The position numbers and the translations under genes were made by a program. The notes under the pieces were generated by a model. That model was not told the DNA's origin, ran no database searches, and saw only the letters and a list, made by a program, of their open reading frames with translations. From Chitinophagales bacterium (GTDB taxonomy: Bacteria; Bacteroidota; Bacteroidia; Chitinophagales; Chitinophagaceae): DNA of 64,000 nucleotides. Positions 25,253-34,549 of this stretch are shown here, piece by piece. Numbering within the stretch: position 1 is the stretch's first letter; each line of letters starts with the position of its first letter. The stretch lies in assembly GCA_026936105.1 (NCBI GenBank), contig JAIXKI010000026.1, forward strand, positions 35,935 to 99,934, in the 5' to 3' direction.

Positions 25253-26596
25253 ATGTCAACTGCTTATACAGGGGTAAAACCCAAACTTTCTCTGGTACAG
25301 ATCATCAACATGAGCGTCGGTTTTTTCGGGATCCAGTTTGGATGGGATCTTCAGAGAGCCAATATGGGGCGCATCTATGAAAACCTGGGCGCTCATCCTG
25401 ATGATATCCCGATCTTATTTCTGGCCGCACCTCTTACGGGCCTGCTGGTACAACCAATCATCGGTTATATGAGTGACAGGACCTGGCATCCCGTATGGGG
25501 AAGAAGAAGGCCATATTTCATGATTGGCGCCATTCTCAGTTCCATCGCTTTAATATTCATGCCGCATAGCGGCACTTTATTCATGGCTGCGGGATTGTTG
25601 TGGGTAATGGATGTTTTCGGAAATGTATCTATGGAACCTTTCCGTGCTTTTGTTACCGATCAGTTGCCGGATTCACAGGTGAACCGTGGTTTCATCATGC
25701 AGAGTTTTATGATCGGGCTGGGAGGAAGTATTGCTTCAGCCTTGCCCTGGATATTTAAAAATATATTTCATTTTCAGAACACGGCAACAGCCGGAAATAT
25801 TCCGGAGAATGTGAAACTATCTTTTTATACCGGCGCTTTTTTCTTTTTAGCAGCCGTTTCCTATACGGTATTAACCACCAAAGAATATCCTCCTTCTGAT
25901 CTTGGGTATAAGGATAAAGTAAGAGAATCGCACAAAGGCTTCGGCGGCGGTGCAAAAGAAATTTTCAGCGCTTTGTTGAATATGCCTAAGAGGATGAAGA
26001 TAGTTTCACTCATCCAGTTTTTCACCTGGCCGGGATTGTTCCTGATGTGGTTTTATTATACAACGGCAGTTGCCGTAAATGTTTTTCACGGGGTGAATGC
26101 CGATGATCCTGTTTATGCAGAAGGAGCAGATTTCGGAAGTTTGACACTGGCTTATTACAGTGTGATCACATTTTTATTTGCATTGGTACTACCGGCTATT
26201 GCGGATAGATTGGGAAGAAAACTGACCCACTCTATCTGTTTGATATGCGGCGGACTGGGTTTGATCAGTGTGAGTTGGGTGACCAATAAATATATGCTCT
26301 ATGGCTGCATGACCGGAGTGGGCATTGCCTGGGCAAGTATTTTATCCATGCCTTACGCCATGCTGAGTAACTCGCTGCCGAAAGACAAGGTCGGGATCTA
26401 TATGGGTATCTTTAATTTTTTTATTGTATTGCCCGAGATCATTGCGTCACTCGGCTTCGGCTGGCTGATGAAAAATGTTTTGAATAATGACCGGCTTCTT
26501 GCTGTGGAAGTAGGAGGCGCTTTGATGATCATTGCTGCTTTGATCTGTTATGTTTTTATAAGGGAGAAAGGGCATGAAGAAGAATCACCTGCCTGA
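25253..26596 (+). CDS. SLC45-type MFS transporter (maltose/sucrose family)
   Basis: This 447-residue carrier has twelve hydrophobic helices. SVGFFGIQFGWDLQRANMGRIYENLGA at the start and PIIGYMSDRTWHPVWGRRRPYFMIGA after helix 2 (the RxGRRRP motif) mark the glycoside-pentoside-hexuronide-related SLC45 branch, which moves disaccharides with protons. It sits between glgC and a secreted GH13 amylase, so maltose or maltodextrin is the likely cargo. The downstream amylase follows after 29 bp, indicating one transcript. Confidence 0.88.
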   Translation: MSTAYTGVKPKLSLVQIINMSVGFFGIQFGWDLQRANMGRIYENLGAHPDDIPILFLAAPLTGLLVQPIIGYMSDRTWHPVWGRRRPYFMIGAILSSIALIFMPHSGTLFMAAGLLWVMDVFGNVSMEPFRAFVTDQLPDSQVNRGFIMQSFMIGLGGSIASALPWIFKNIFHFQNTATAGNIPENVKLSFYTGAFFFLAAVSYTVLTTKEYPPSDLGYKDKVRESHKGFGGGAKEIFSALLNMPKRMKIVSLIQFFTWPGLFLMWFYYTTAVAVNVFHGVNADDPVYAEGADFGSLTLAYYSVITFLFALVLPAIADRLGRKLTHSICLICGGLGLISVSWVTNKYMLYGCMTGVGIAWASILSMPYAMLSNSLPKDKVGIYMGIFNFFIVLPEIIASLGFGWLMKNVLNNDRLLAVEVGGALMIIAALICYVFIREKGHEEESPA

Positions 26597-26625
26597 TCTT
26601 TCCAATCACTTTCATTTATTTTTTT

Positions 26626-28512
26626 ATGATCATGAAAAAGATATTTCTAATAATCATCCTCTTTGCATTTTTCAATGAATCATTTTCTCAAAGCGAAACA
26701 CTGAAGGTTTATCCCACCAGCTGGTGGACAGGGATGAAGTGGAATAAACTGCAATTGATGGTTCATGGAAAAGATCTGAAAAATTCTGTATCCAAAGTTT
26801 CATTGCTTTATCCCGGAGTGAAGCTGATACGGGTGAATAAAGTGGAGAACCCCAACTATCTTTTCCTCGACCTGAGCATCAACTCAAATGCAAAACCCGG
26901 AACAGTTAAGATCAGGTTCGATCGCAGCACCAATGAACCTCTTTTAGTGAATTACGAATTGAAAGCAAAGAATAAAGAAGATGGTGATACAAGAGTGCAG
27001 GGAGTAACATCAAAAGATATTGTGTACCTGCTGATGCCTGACCGTTTTGCCAACGGCGATACCACCAATGATTATTTTCCGGACATGAGGGATGTGGAGC
27101 ATGATCTGAAAAACCCTTTTGACCGTCATGGCGGCGACCTTCAGGGAGTGACCGATCATTTGGATTATCTTAAAGACCTTGGCATTACCACCATCTGGAT
27201 GACTCCGGTGAATGAGAATGACATGAGGAGAACAAATGAAGGCGGAACGATACGCAGCACTTATCACGGATATGCCATCACCGATCAATATACTGTGGAC
27301 AAAAGGTTTGGTGGGAATGCCGCATATAAAAATATGGTGGAGGCATCGCATAAAAAAGGGCTTAAAGTGATACAGGATGCGGTGTACAATCATGTGGGCA
27401 TTGATCATTGGTTCATCCGCGATATGCCGATGAAGGACTGGGTAAACCAATGGCCTCAATATACCAACACTTCTTACCGTGATAATCCTTTGGTGGATCC
27501 TCATGCATCAAAGTATGATAAAGAAATTTCTGTCAACGGTTGGTTCACTCCGTTTATGCCCGATCTGAACCAACGTAATCCTTATGTATCAAATTTTTTA
27601 ATTCAGTATGCGATCTGGGCTACTGAAGAATTCGGCATTGACGGTTGGAGGGTGGATACTTATTTCTACAGCGATTCATTATTCCTGAACAGGATCAACG
27701 ATGCATTGATCAAAGAATTTCCAAAACTTACTGTGTTTGGAGAAGTATGGGTGCACAGTGTTCTGAACAGCGCTTATTTCTGCCAGAATAACCTGGATGT
27801 TTCGTTCAAGCACAATCTGCAAGGTGTGACGGATTTCCCGATGCTGTTTGCCATGCTCGATGGATTGAATCAGCCGTTCGGATGGACGGAAGGAGTGAAC
27901 AAAGTTTACACCACCCTGGCTCAGGATATTGCTTATAAAGACCCGAACAGGAATTGTATTTTTTTCGACAACCACGACCTGGATCGTTTTTATTCTGTGA
28001 TAGGTGAGGACTTTGATAAATACAAAATGGGGATCAACTGGCTGTTTACTTTGAGAGGTATTCCGGAAATATATTACGGAACAGAGATCCTGATGAAAAA
28101 TTTTAAAAGCCCCACTGATGCTGCCGTGAGGGAAGACTTTCCCGGCGGCTGGCCCGGCGATCCTGTAAACAAATTCATTGCTTCGGGAAGAACAGAAAAA
28201 GAGAATGAAGCTTTCAATTATGTGAGCAGGCTGGCTCATTTCAGAAGATCATCATCTGCCATTACTGGAGGAAAACTGATGCAATACCTTCCGGTGAACG
28301 GAATGTATGTTTATTTCCGTTATGATGACCGACAGACCATCATGGTTATCAGCAACACCGGCAAGGAAGTAATGAGCCCGGCCTGGGATCATTATTCGGA
28401 GCGCATCACCGGGTTTTCAAAAATGCGCAACGTGATCACCGGCGAGGTGAAACCCATACCGGGTTTTGAAATAAAACCCAAAGAGAGTTTTGTGTTTGAG
28501 CTGATGAAATGA
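26626..28512 (+). CDS. secreted GH13 alpha-amylase / cyclomaltodextrinase (SusA-like)
   Basis: 628 residues with a signal peptide (IFLIIILFAFFNESFSQ). An N-terminal beta domain (about 25-120) follows, then a (beta/alpha)8 barrel with all GH13 motifs: DAVYNHVG, DGWRVDTY (nucleophile D344), FGEVW (acid/base E373) and FFDNHD (D451). The order and the N-domain fit cyclomaltodextrinase/neopullulanase enzymes such as SusA, which cut starch fragments in the periplasm. The ATG at 26632 (MKKIF) is an equally good start. It is 29 bp after the SLC45 carrier, implying hydrolysis followed by uptake. Confidence 0.92.
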   Translation: MIMKKIFLIIILFAFFNESFSQSETLKVYPTSWWTGMKWNKLQLMVHGKDLKNSVSKVSLLYPGVKLIRVNKVENPNYLFLDLSINSNAKPGTVKIRFDRSTNEPLLVNYELKAKNKEDGDTRVQGVTSKDIVYLLMPDRFANGDTTNDYFPDMRDVEHDLKNPFDRHGGDLQGVTDHLDYLKDLGITTIWMTPVNENDMRRTNEGGTIRSTYHGYAITDQYTVDKRFGGNAAYKNMVEASHKKGLKVIQDAVYNHVGIDHWFIRDMPMKDWVNQWPQYTNTSYRDNPLVDPHASKYDKEISVNGWFTPFMPDLNQRNPYVSNFLIQYAIWATEEFGIDGWRVDTYFYSDSLFLNRINDALIKEFPKLTVFGEVWVHSVLNSAYFCQNNLDVSFKHNLQGVTDFPMLFAMLDGLNQPFGWTEGVNKVYTTLAQDIAYKDPNRNCIFFDNHDLDRFYSVIGEDFDKYKMGINWLFTLRGIPEIYYGTEILMKNFKSPTDAAVREDFPGGWPGDPVNKFIASGRTEKENEAFNYVSRLAHFRRSSSAITGGKLMQYLPVNGMYVYFRYDDRQTIMVISNTGKEVMSPAWDHYSERITGFSKMRNVITGEVKPIPGFEIKPKESFVFELMK

Positions 28513-28528
28513 GCGGATTTCTTTTTTA

Positions 28529-29260
28529 TCACAGGAATAGCTTCCAGATCATTTGCTGTGCATAGCTGCCCCAGTCGGATGTGGCTTTTTTGACTTTTTC
28601 CATCAGGTCAGTTGCCTTTTGCTTTTTACCTTTTTCCGGTGCGGTAATTATGGAAGTGTTCACTCCAAGCATCTGCACCTTGTTTGCGATCCAGCTGGTG
28701 TACATCCTGGGTATGGTCACGCCGAGGATCATTCCGGGCAAGCCATGAAGGCCCATCGGCCCTCCGGATACGGTGATCTCATCGGTGTAGAAAGCAAAAA
28801 CATACACACTGTCAAAAATAATTGCCTGTGCTTTTCTGCAGTTGAATCCTGCGATATCACGGGTTTCATTCGGCACCAGCTTCCATTTAATATTCATCAG
28901 TGAATCATGAAGGACATAAGTTTCTCCGAAAATATCTTTCTGATCAGTAAAGGTCTGTGAGGCATAATCACTATACCAGATGTTCTCGGTTTCATTTCCT
29001 CCCATCATGGCCATCCGGTTCCCCTTATCTTCCTGCCTGTTGAATTTATAAAGGGATTTATCCTTGTTGAAAGTAAGATCATACCAGTATGTGCTGAATT
29101 TCGGGATCTGGTCACGGAACATGCGGCCCCAGCTATCGTCTCCGAAAGCTCCGTGGTTGTTCACTTTTACTTCATACTCTATCTGCCCGGTGCTGATAAA
29201 TTGCTGGGCATTGCTGTTGATGGCATAAGAAAATGTAAGCAGAAATAATATTTTTTTCAT
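28529..29260 (-). CDS. GLPGLI family protein
   Basis: 243 residues with a signal peptide ending near SNAQQ. The family's name motif appears as HGLPGMILGVTIP near residue 180. Other family traits are TGQIEYEVKV, the IWYSDYASQTFTDQKD segment and DIAGFNCRKAQAIIF. The function is unknown; GLPGLI genes very often sit beside an outer-membrane barrel gene, as here (13 bp after it in the transcript). It is therefore probably a periplasmic partner of that receptor. It faces the GH13 gene convergently. Confidence 0.9.
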   Translation of the reverse strand: MKKILFLLTFSYAINSNAQQFISTGQIEYEVKVNNHGAFGDDSWGRMFRDQIPKFSTYWYDLTFNKDKSLYKFNRQEDKGNRMAMMGGNETENIWYSDYASQTFTDQKDIFGETYVLHDSLMNIKWKLVPNETRDIAGFNCRKAQAIIFDSVYVFAFYTDEITVSGGPMGLHGLPGMILGVTIPRMYTSWIANKVQMLGVNTSIITAPEKGKKQKATDLMEKVKKATSDWGSYAQQMIWKLFL

Positions 29261-29272
29261 GATCTGATCTGG

Positions 29273-32035
29273 TTAAAAGTTAAAGCCTGCGGGTTTGCCG
29301 TTCTTTGTAATATTCCATCTGAAGGTCAGCAGCCAGTAGCGCCGCAACGTTTTATAAAATGATTCGGTGAAGCTGTAGCTGTTGAAATTGCGGCTGTATC
29401 CCTTGTTCTGGTCCAGTATGTCATTCACATTCAGCTCAAGCTCCAGTGCATTGCTTTTGGTAAAGCGTTTTATGATGGAAGCGTCCCAGGTGGTGTAATT
29501 GGCATTTTGCGCAAACCTGGGGTCTTTCTGACGGAAATTAGCTCTAATATCAGAACCGATCACAAATTTGAGCGGCAGGTTCACTTCGACACTTCCATAA
29601 CCGGTAAGATTCCAATAGTCAGCATTGGCTGAATTGTTTACTGAAGCTTTGGAATGGTTCCACGAAAAGTTTGGGCCAAAATTGAAATGATATTTATCGT
29701 TTACATATTTGCTGAGACTTACCTGGATCCCATAGCTGCTGGTGTTGTTGATATTCCTGATGCCATTGATGAAGTCAATGCTTCTCATTACGGAGACATC
29801 GGGACCGATGTTAAAACTGATCTTTGATTTTGTGATACTGAAATTATAACTGCCATAAAGAGAGAAATTGAAACCACCGCTTGCATTTACCGTCTGGTAA
29901 ATCCTTCTGCCGAAATTATCCACCGTGCTGGATTGGACAAAAGCATTTTGGGTAGTATTGAAGTTAATACCCGAAAAGAATCCCTGTTGTTTGAACACAT
30001 TATAAAAGTTATAAGAAGCAGAAACGGTATGGCGGAAGGATTGTTTCAGGCCCTGGTTCCCAATGAAAATGTTCAGCGGATCGGTATTTACCCTTGTTGG
30101 CTGAAGTTGCTCCAGAGAAGGGGCATTCGATGAGCCATTGTAATAAAGCCGGATACTCTGATTCGATTTCATTTTGAACTGAATATTGGCCTGGGGATAA
30201 AAATTGACGTAGTTATAATTGAAATGATGTGCATCGGTCACGTTGTTCTGAACATAATGGTTGAATCCCACCGAAGCGCCGAAGGAATAATTGACCTTCT
30301 TGTTGTTGATGCGGAAATTCATTCCGGGGGTATTCACAAGCCGGTTGAAAATAAAGGAATTGCTGAGTGAATCCACGACCTCATCATATTTCCCATTCAT
30401 GCCTTTTACATTGGTGATCCTGTCATTGCTGTTGTTGAAATATCCGAGTGTATAATTCAACTCCAGGTACGCTTTCTTTGACAGCGGTTCCGTGTAAGAT
30501 ATTTTTGTATTGAGACTTTTATTCTCGCTGTTCTGTATATTTTGCTGATCGGTGGTGTCCTTGTGATTCAACACGCCTGCGACATAATAATTATTGAGGG
30601 AATACAACATCCCGGTGTTCTTTGCCCGCGACCAGTTGAAGTTTGTGTTTACCGAAAGTGTCCGGGAAGCTTTTTTGAATTTGTGCCTCCACAAAAGATT
30701 TGAAGTAACATTATTGTTATCAATATTATTACCGCTGTTCCTGGTGCTGTTATTAATGAATTGAGAAGCATTATCCAGTGTTTCGGTGTAATAGTCACTT
30801 TCAGATCTTCCCGTGCTATTGTCATAACGGTTGGTCCATTTCAATGAGTTTGCCGAGTCAATGGTTGATTCAAGTGTAAGATTGAACGAGTGTTTATAGT
30901 TAGAGGAATAAGTATTATTGGTACTGTTGGTTGACCAGCTTGTATCCGGAAGGAAGGTATTGGAGAAAGTGGAGTTGACACCATCCGTGTTGATCTTTGA
31001 ATACTTATATCCCGAGTTGAGGCTTTGTTTATCGTTGTCAAACTTATTGCTGTAATGCAGCCCGCCATTCCAGTTGCGGGGTATGCCGCTGCTTGCACTA
31101 TTACCACCATCACCTGATATCGAAATAAACATACCTCCGCCGTCATCCATTCCCATCGTCATATTATCATTACCGCCGCCATAATTAATGGCATCCTGCC
31201 AGTTTAGGTTGGTCTGCCCTGTATTACTCATCACTCCGTAAGCCGCCAGTTTTCTTTTTGCCTTGAATGAATTGATCATGGCATCATTATTAAACTTGTC
31301 TTTCAGTCCGCCGCCCAGTTCCACTTTCCCGAAATAGCCTCTCATTTCTTTCATCTTCAGGTTTATGGTCTTGTCTCTCACTCCGTCATCAATACCGGTG
31401 AATTCCGCCTGGTCACTTTTTTTATCAAACACCTGGACTTCTTTCACTGCATCTGCACGCAAATTTTTTGTAGCAATACCCGGATCGCTGCCAAAAAATT
31501 CTTCCCCGTCCACCAATACCTTTTTCACTTTTTCTCCCATGGCAGTGATCTGGCCGTTCTTGTCCACTTGAATTCCCGGCAGACGGCGCAGCAATTCTTC
31601 CACATTGGCACCTGCTCTCACCTGGAAACTGTCTGCTGTATAAATGGTAGTATCGCCTTTAATGCGGATAGGGGTGCCGGTCTTGATGATCACTTCAGCC
31701 AATAGCTTGCTTTTAGGTATCAGATAAATATTTCCAATATCCGTGACACCGACGGATTTTGTTTCTACATTGTCAAAGTAATCCCCCATGTAAGGATGGG
31801 TGATCATCAGTATATATTTCCCTTCCTTCACGTCTTTAAAATCAAAATGCCCGTCCTTGTCGGTCCGTGTGAATTTGACCAAAACGGAATCTACGGGCTG
31901 CATCAATGCCACTACCGAATTGATGAGGTTTCTTTTCTCAACTGAATCAGTGATCGTACCTTTAATAGAAGAAGTTTGAGAATAGGAGAATATGCCAAAG
32001 GATAAGGCAGACAGGAACAGAGTTAGTTTTTTCAT
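29273..32035 (-). CDS. outer-membrane beta-barrel / TonB-dependent receptor-like protein
   Basis: 920 residues with a signal peptide (LTLFLSALSFGIFSYSQ) and an N-terminal carboxypeptidase-regulatory-like beta sandwich (about 24-110, SIKGTITDSVEKRN). A plug-like region follows (about 130-225, GTPIRIKGDTTIYTADSF then EELLRRLPGIQVDKNGQI), then a long Asn/Ser/Tyr-rich 22-strand-type barrel ending in FRWNITKNGKPAGFNF. It belongs to the outer-membrane beta-barrel group that pairs with GLPGLI proteins rather than to the SusC group; no SusD gene is present. Cargo unknown. Confidence 0.88.
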   Translation of the reverse strand: MKKLTLFLSALSFGIFSYSQTSSIKGTITDSVEKRNLINSVVALMQPVDSVLVKFTRTDKDGHFDFKDVKEGKYILMITHPYMGDYFDNVETKSVGVTDIGNIYLIPKSKLLAEVIIKTGTPIRIKGDTTIYTADSFQVRAGANVEELLRRLPGIQVDKNGQITAMGEKVKKVLVDGEEFFGSDPGIATKNLRADAVKEVQVFDKKSDQAEFTGIDDGVRDKTINLKMKEMRGYFGKVELGGGLKDKFNNDAMINSFKAKRKLAAYGVMSNTGQTNLNWQDAINYGGGNDNMTMGMDDGGGMFISISGDGGNSASSGIPRNWNGGLHYSNKFDNDKQSLNSGYKYSKINTDGVNSTFSNTFLPDTSWSTNSTNNTYSSNYKHSFNLTLESTIDSANSLKWTNRYDNSTGRSESDYYTETLDNASQFINNSTRNSGNNIDNNNVTSNLLWRHKFKKASRTLSVNTNFNWSRAKNTGMLYSLNNYYVAGVLNHKDTTDQQNIQNSENKSLNTKISYTEPLSKKAYLELNYTLGYFNNSNDRITNVKGMNGKYDEVVDSLSNSFIFNRLVNTPGMNFRINNKKVNYSFGASVGFNHYVQNNVTDAHHFNYNYVNFYPQANIQFKMKSNQSIRLYYNGSSNAPSLEQLQPTRVNTDPLNIFIGNQGLKQSFRHTVSASYNFYNVFKQQGFFSGINFNTTQNAFVQSSTVDNFGRRIYQTVNASGGFNFSLYGSYNFSITKSKISFNIGPDVSVMRSIDFINGIRNINNTSSYGIQVSLSKYVNDKYHFNFGPNFSWNHSKASVNNSANADYWNLTGYGSVEVNLPLKFVIGSDIRANFRQKDPRFAQNANYTTWDASIIKRFTKSNALELELNVNDILDQNKGYSRNFNSYSFTESFYKTLRRYWLLTFRWNITKNGKPAGFNF

Positions 32036-32198
32036 GTTGGTTATGGTCGGTTGGTTGAAAGTGATTCAAAATGGTTGAAATTTTCATAAGGAAACAGGTT
32101 ACGAAGGTCTTCATATTTATGTAAAAGTAAAAACCATTCAAATAGTTCAAACTGCCATTTATATAATATTCCGTTAAAGCTTACGAATCAATTTAAAT

Positions 32199-34226
32199 AT
32201 GAAACAATCCAAAAGAAATTCCATAAAAAAAGCAGATGTTTCTTCAAAAAAGAAAACACCTGCAAGAAAGAAGCCGGCTGCGGTGCAAAAAAAATATGAA
32301 GAAGTCCATTTTGTTGACACCGGAAAAAATGTCTGGAACTATTCATTGCTGACTGATGAAGATGTTCTGAACTTCCAGCAGGGAACTCATTATAATTTAT
32401 ATAAAAAATTTGGTTCCCATTCCATCAAAGTAAATGAAGTATGGGGTATGTATTTCTGTGTATGGGCGCCCAATGCCACATCCGTTTCAGTGATTGGAAA
32501 TTTCAATGATTGGAAAAACAAAGAGCATGAACTTGAGCCACGTTGGGATAAAAGCGGCATCTGGGAAGGATTTATTCCCGGTTTTCATCTGGGAGAAGTT
32601 TATAAGTATCATATTGTGGGTTATAAAGGTGTTGAAATAGACAAGGGTGATCCTTTTGCCAATTTCTGGGAAAAGAGGCCGGCAACCGCTTCCATCACCT
32701 GGGATATGTATTATGAATGGAAGGATAAGGATTGGATGAAAACAAGAAAAAAGAAGAATGCTTTGAATGCTCCCTGGAGCGTTTACGAGGTTCATTTGGC
32801 AAGCTGGCAGCGGCCCGATAAGAACAATGAAGAGAGTTATAACAGCTATGATCAGATCACGGAAAGGCTGGTGCCTTATGTAAAAGAAATGGGATTCACT
32901 CATGTGGAGCTGATGCCGGTGATGGAACATCCTTTCGATGGAAGTTGGGGATATCAGTGCACCGGGTATTTTGCCGCTACATCCAGATTCGGAGATCCCC
33001 AGGGACTCATGCGGCTGATTGATGCATTTCACAAAGAAAGAATAGGTGTCATTCTTGATTGGGTGCCTTCGCATTTTCCTTATGATGCACACGGGCTTTT
33101 TATGTTTGACGGCACGCATACTTATGAATATGCTGATATGAGGAAAGGATTTCATCCTGACTGGAACAGTTATATTTTTAATTACAAGAGGGGAGAAGTA
33201 AAATCATTCCTGATCAGCAGTGCCCGTTATTGGTTTGATATGTTTCATATTGACGGCATCCGGGTGGATGCTGTTTCTTCCATGCTCAAATTGAATTATT
33301 CGAGGGAAAGAGGGCAATGGGAACCGAATGAATTCGGCGGCGACGGAAACCTGGAAGCCATTGCCTTTATCAAAGACCTGAATGAAACGATCTATCGCGA
33401 TTTTCCGAGTGTGCAGACCATTGCAGAAGAAGCTACCGATTGGCCGGGAGTTTCCAAACCCACCTGGCAGGGAGGCCTGGGATTCGGAATGAAATGGATG
33501 ATGGGATGGATGCATGATACGCTGGACTACTTTAAGTTTGAACCAATCTTCAGGCAATATCATCAGGATAAATTCTCATTCAGCATGATGTATTATTATG
33601 ATGAGAATTTCATGCTGCCGCTGAGCCATGATGAAGTGGTGCATGGCAAAAGCCCGATGATCTATAAAATGCCGGGAGATGAATGGCAAAAGTTCGCCAA
33701 CCTGCGTTTGTTATATTCCTATATGTGGACACACCCGGGTGGTAAGTTGTTATTCATGGGAGATGAGTTCGGACAAACCTCCGAATGGAATTATAAATCA
33801 GAACTGGATTGGCAATTGCTTCAATACGATTGCCACCGGCTGATGAAAGACTGTGTGGCCGATTTGAATAAGTTATTAATTTCAGAACCCGCTTTATATG
33901 AAAACCAGTTTAACATCTATGGTTTTGAATGGGTGGATCTGAATCATCGGGCCGAGACAGTTGCAGTGTACCGGAGAAAAGGAAAGAAAGCGGGTGACGA
34001 TTTATTGATCATTTTAAATTTCACTCCGGTGGTCAGAAATGACTGGCAGATACAGGTGACGGGAAAAAATTTCACCAGAGAAATTTTCAACAGCGACTCA
34101 AAAAAATATTGGGGATCGGGAGAGGTCTTTAATCCTGAAATCCGTTCTGAACTGGCCGATAAACAAAAAAAGACCTATACTCTTACTGTCAATTTACCTC
34201 CTTTGGCTGCCATTATTTTGAAATAA
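32199..34226 (+). CDS. glgB: 1,4-alpha-glucan branching enzyme (GH13)
   Basis: 675 residues that introduce alpha-1,6 branches into glycogen. The N-terminus is a Lys-rich extension (residues 1-30, KKADVSSKKKTPARKK), unusual in the family. A CBM48-type domain follows (about 75-165, CVWAPNATSVSVIGNFNDW) and then the catalytic barrel: DWVPSHF, DGIRVDAVSSM (nucleophile D357), TIAEEATDWP (E410) and LSHDEVVHGK. The all-beta C-domain ends in LPPLAAIILK. With glgA and glgC 7-10 kb upstream this completes glycogen synthesis, although the GLPGLI pair separates them. Confidence 0.93.
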   Translation: MKQSKRNSIKKADVSSKKKTPARKKPAAVQKKYEEVHFVDTGKNVWNYSLLTDEDVLNFQQGTHYNLYKKFGSHSIKVNEVWGMYFCVWAPNATSVSVIGNFNDWKNKEHELEPRWDKSGIWEGFIPGFHLGEVYKYHIVGYKGVEIDKGDPFANFWEKRPATASITWDMYYEWKDKDWMKTRKKKNALNAPWSVYEVHLASWQRPDKNNEESYNSYDQITERLVPYVKEMGFTHVELMPVMEHPFDGSWGYQCTGYFAATSRFGDPQGLMRLIDAFHKERIGVILDWVPSHFPYDAHGLFMFDGTHTYEYADMRKGFHPDWNSYIFNYKRGEVKSFLISSARYWFDMFHIDGIRVDAVSSMLKLNYSRERGQWEPNEFGGDGNLEAIAFIKDLNETIYRDFPSVQTIAEEATDWPGVSKPTWQGGLGFGMKWMMGWMHDTLDYFKFEPIFRQYHQDKFSFSMMYYYDENFMLPLSHDEVVHGKSPMIYKMPGDEWQKFANLRLLYSYMWTHPGGKLLFMGDEFGQTSEWNYKSELDWQLLQYDCHRLMKDCVADLNKLLISEPALYENQFNIYGFEWVDLNHRAETVAVYRRKGKKAGDDLLIILNFTPVVRNDWQIQVTGKNFTREIFNSDSKKYWGSGEVFNPEIRSELADKQKKTYTLTVNLPPLAAIILK

Positions 34227-34549
34227 CAGTCAAGTTGAACGATGTGGTTTATACGGTCTTTTTCCAAGGACTGCCCTTTTAATTTATAAAAACACTTAGT
34301 TCCTGGTTTTTTAATATGTGGATGATCTCATAAGAATACTGAATATCTGTTTCTTATACTGATTACTTTTTATTTATTGAAAAATCAAAAAGTTCCTGCA
34401 CAGACCCCTTGATTCTGAATATACTTAAGGCTATATTTCGATTCTGATTGTTTAAAATTTCTTGCAATTATAATCCGGGTTGCAACTGAAAAACTAACAT
34501 GCTTGTTAAAAAGAACCGACCATACTGTCAATTTTTAAATACATACCCT
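34227..34549 (+). other. intergenic region between glgB and the TPR gene
   Basis: No gene, hairpin terminator or repeat is evident in about 320 AT-rich bases. The last part must carry the promoter of the TPR gene, but no exact TAnnTTTG box was found. Confidence 0.4.

Noticed and set aside
28529..32035. A SusC/SusD polysaccharide utilisation pair
   Set aside because: The barrel protein is the GLPGLI-linked type and no SusD-like lipoprotein is next to it.
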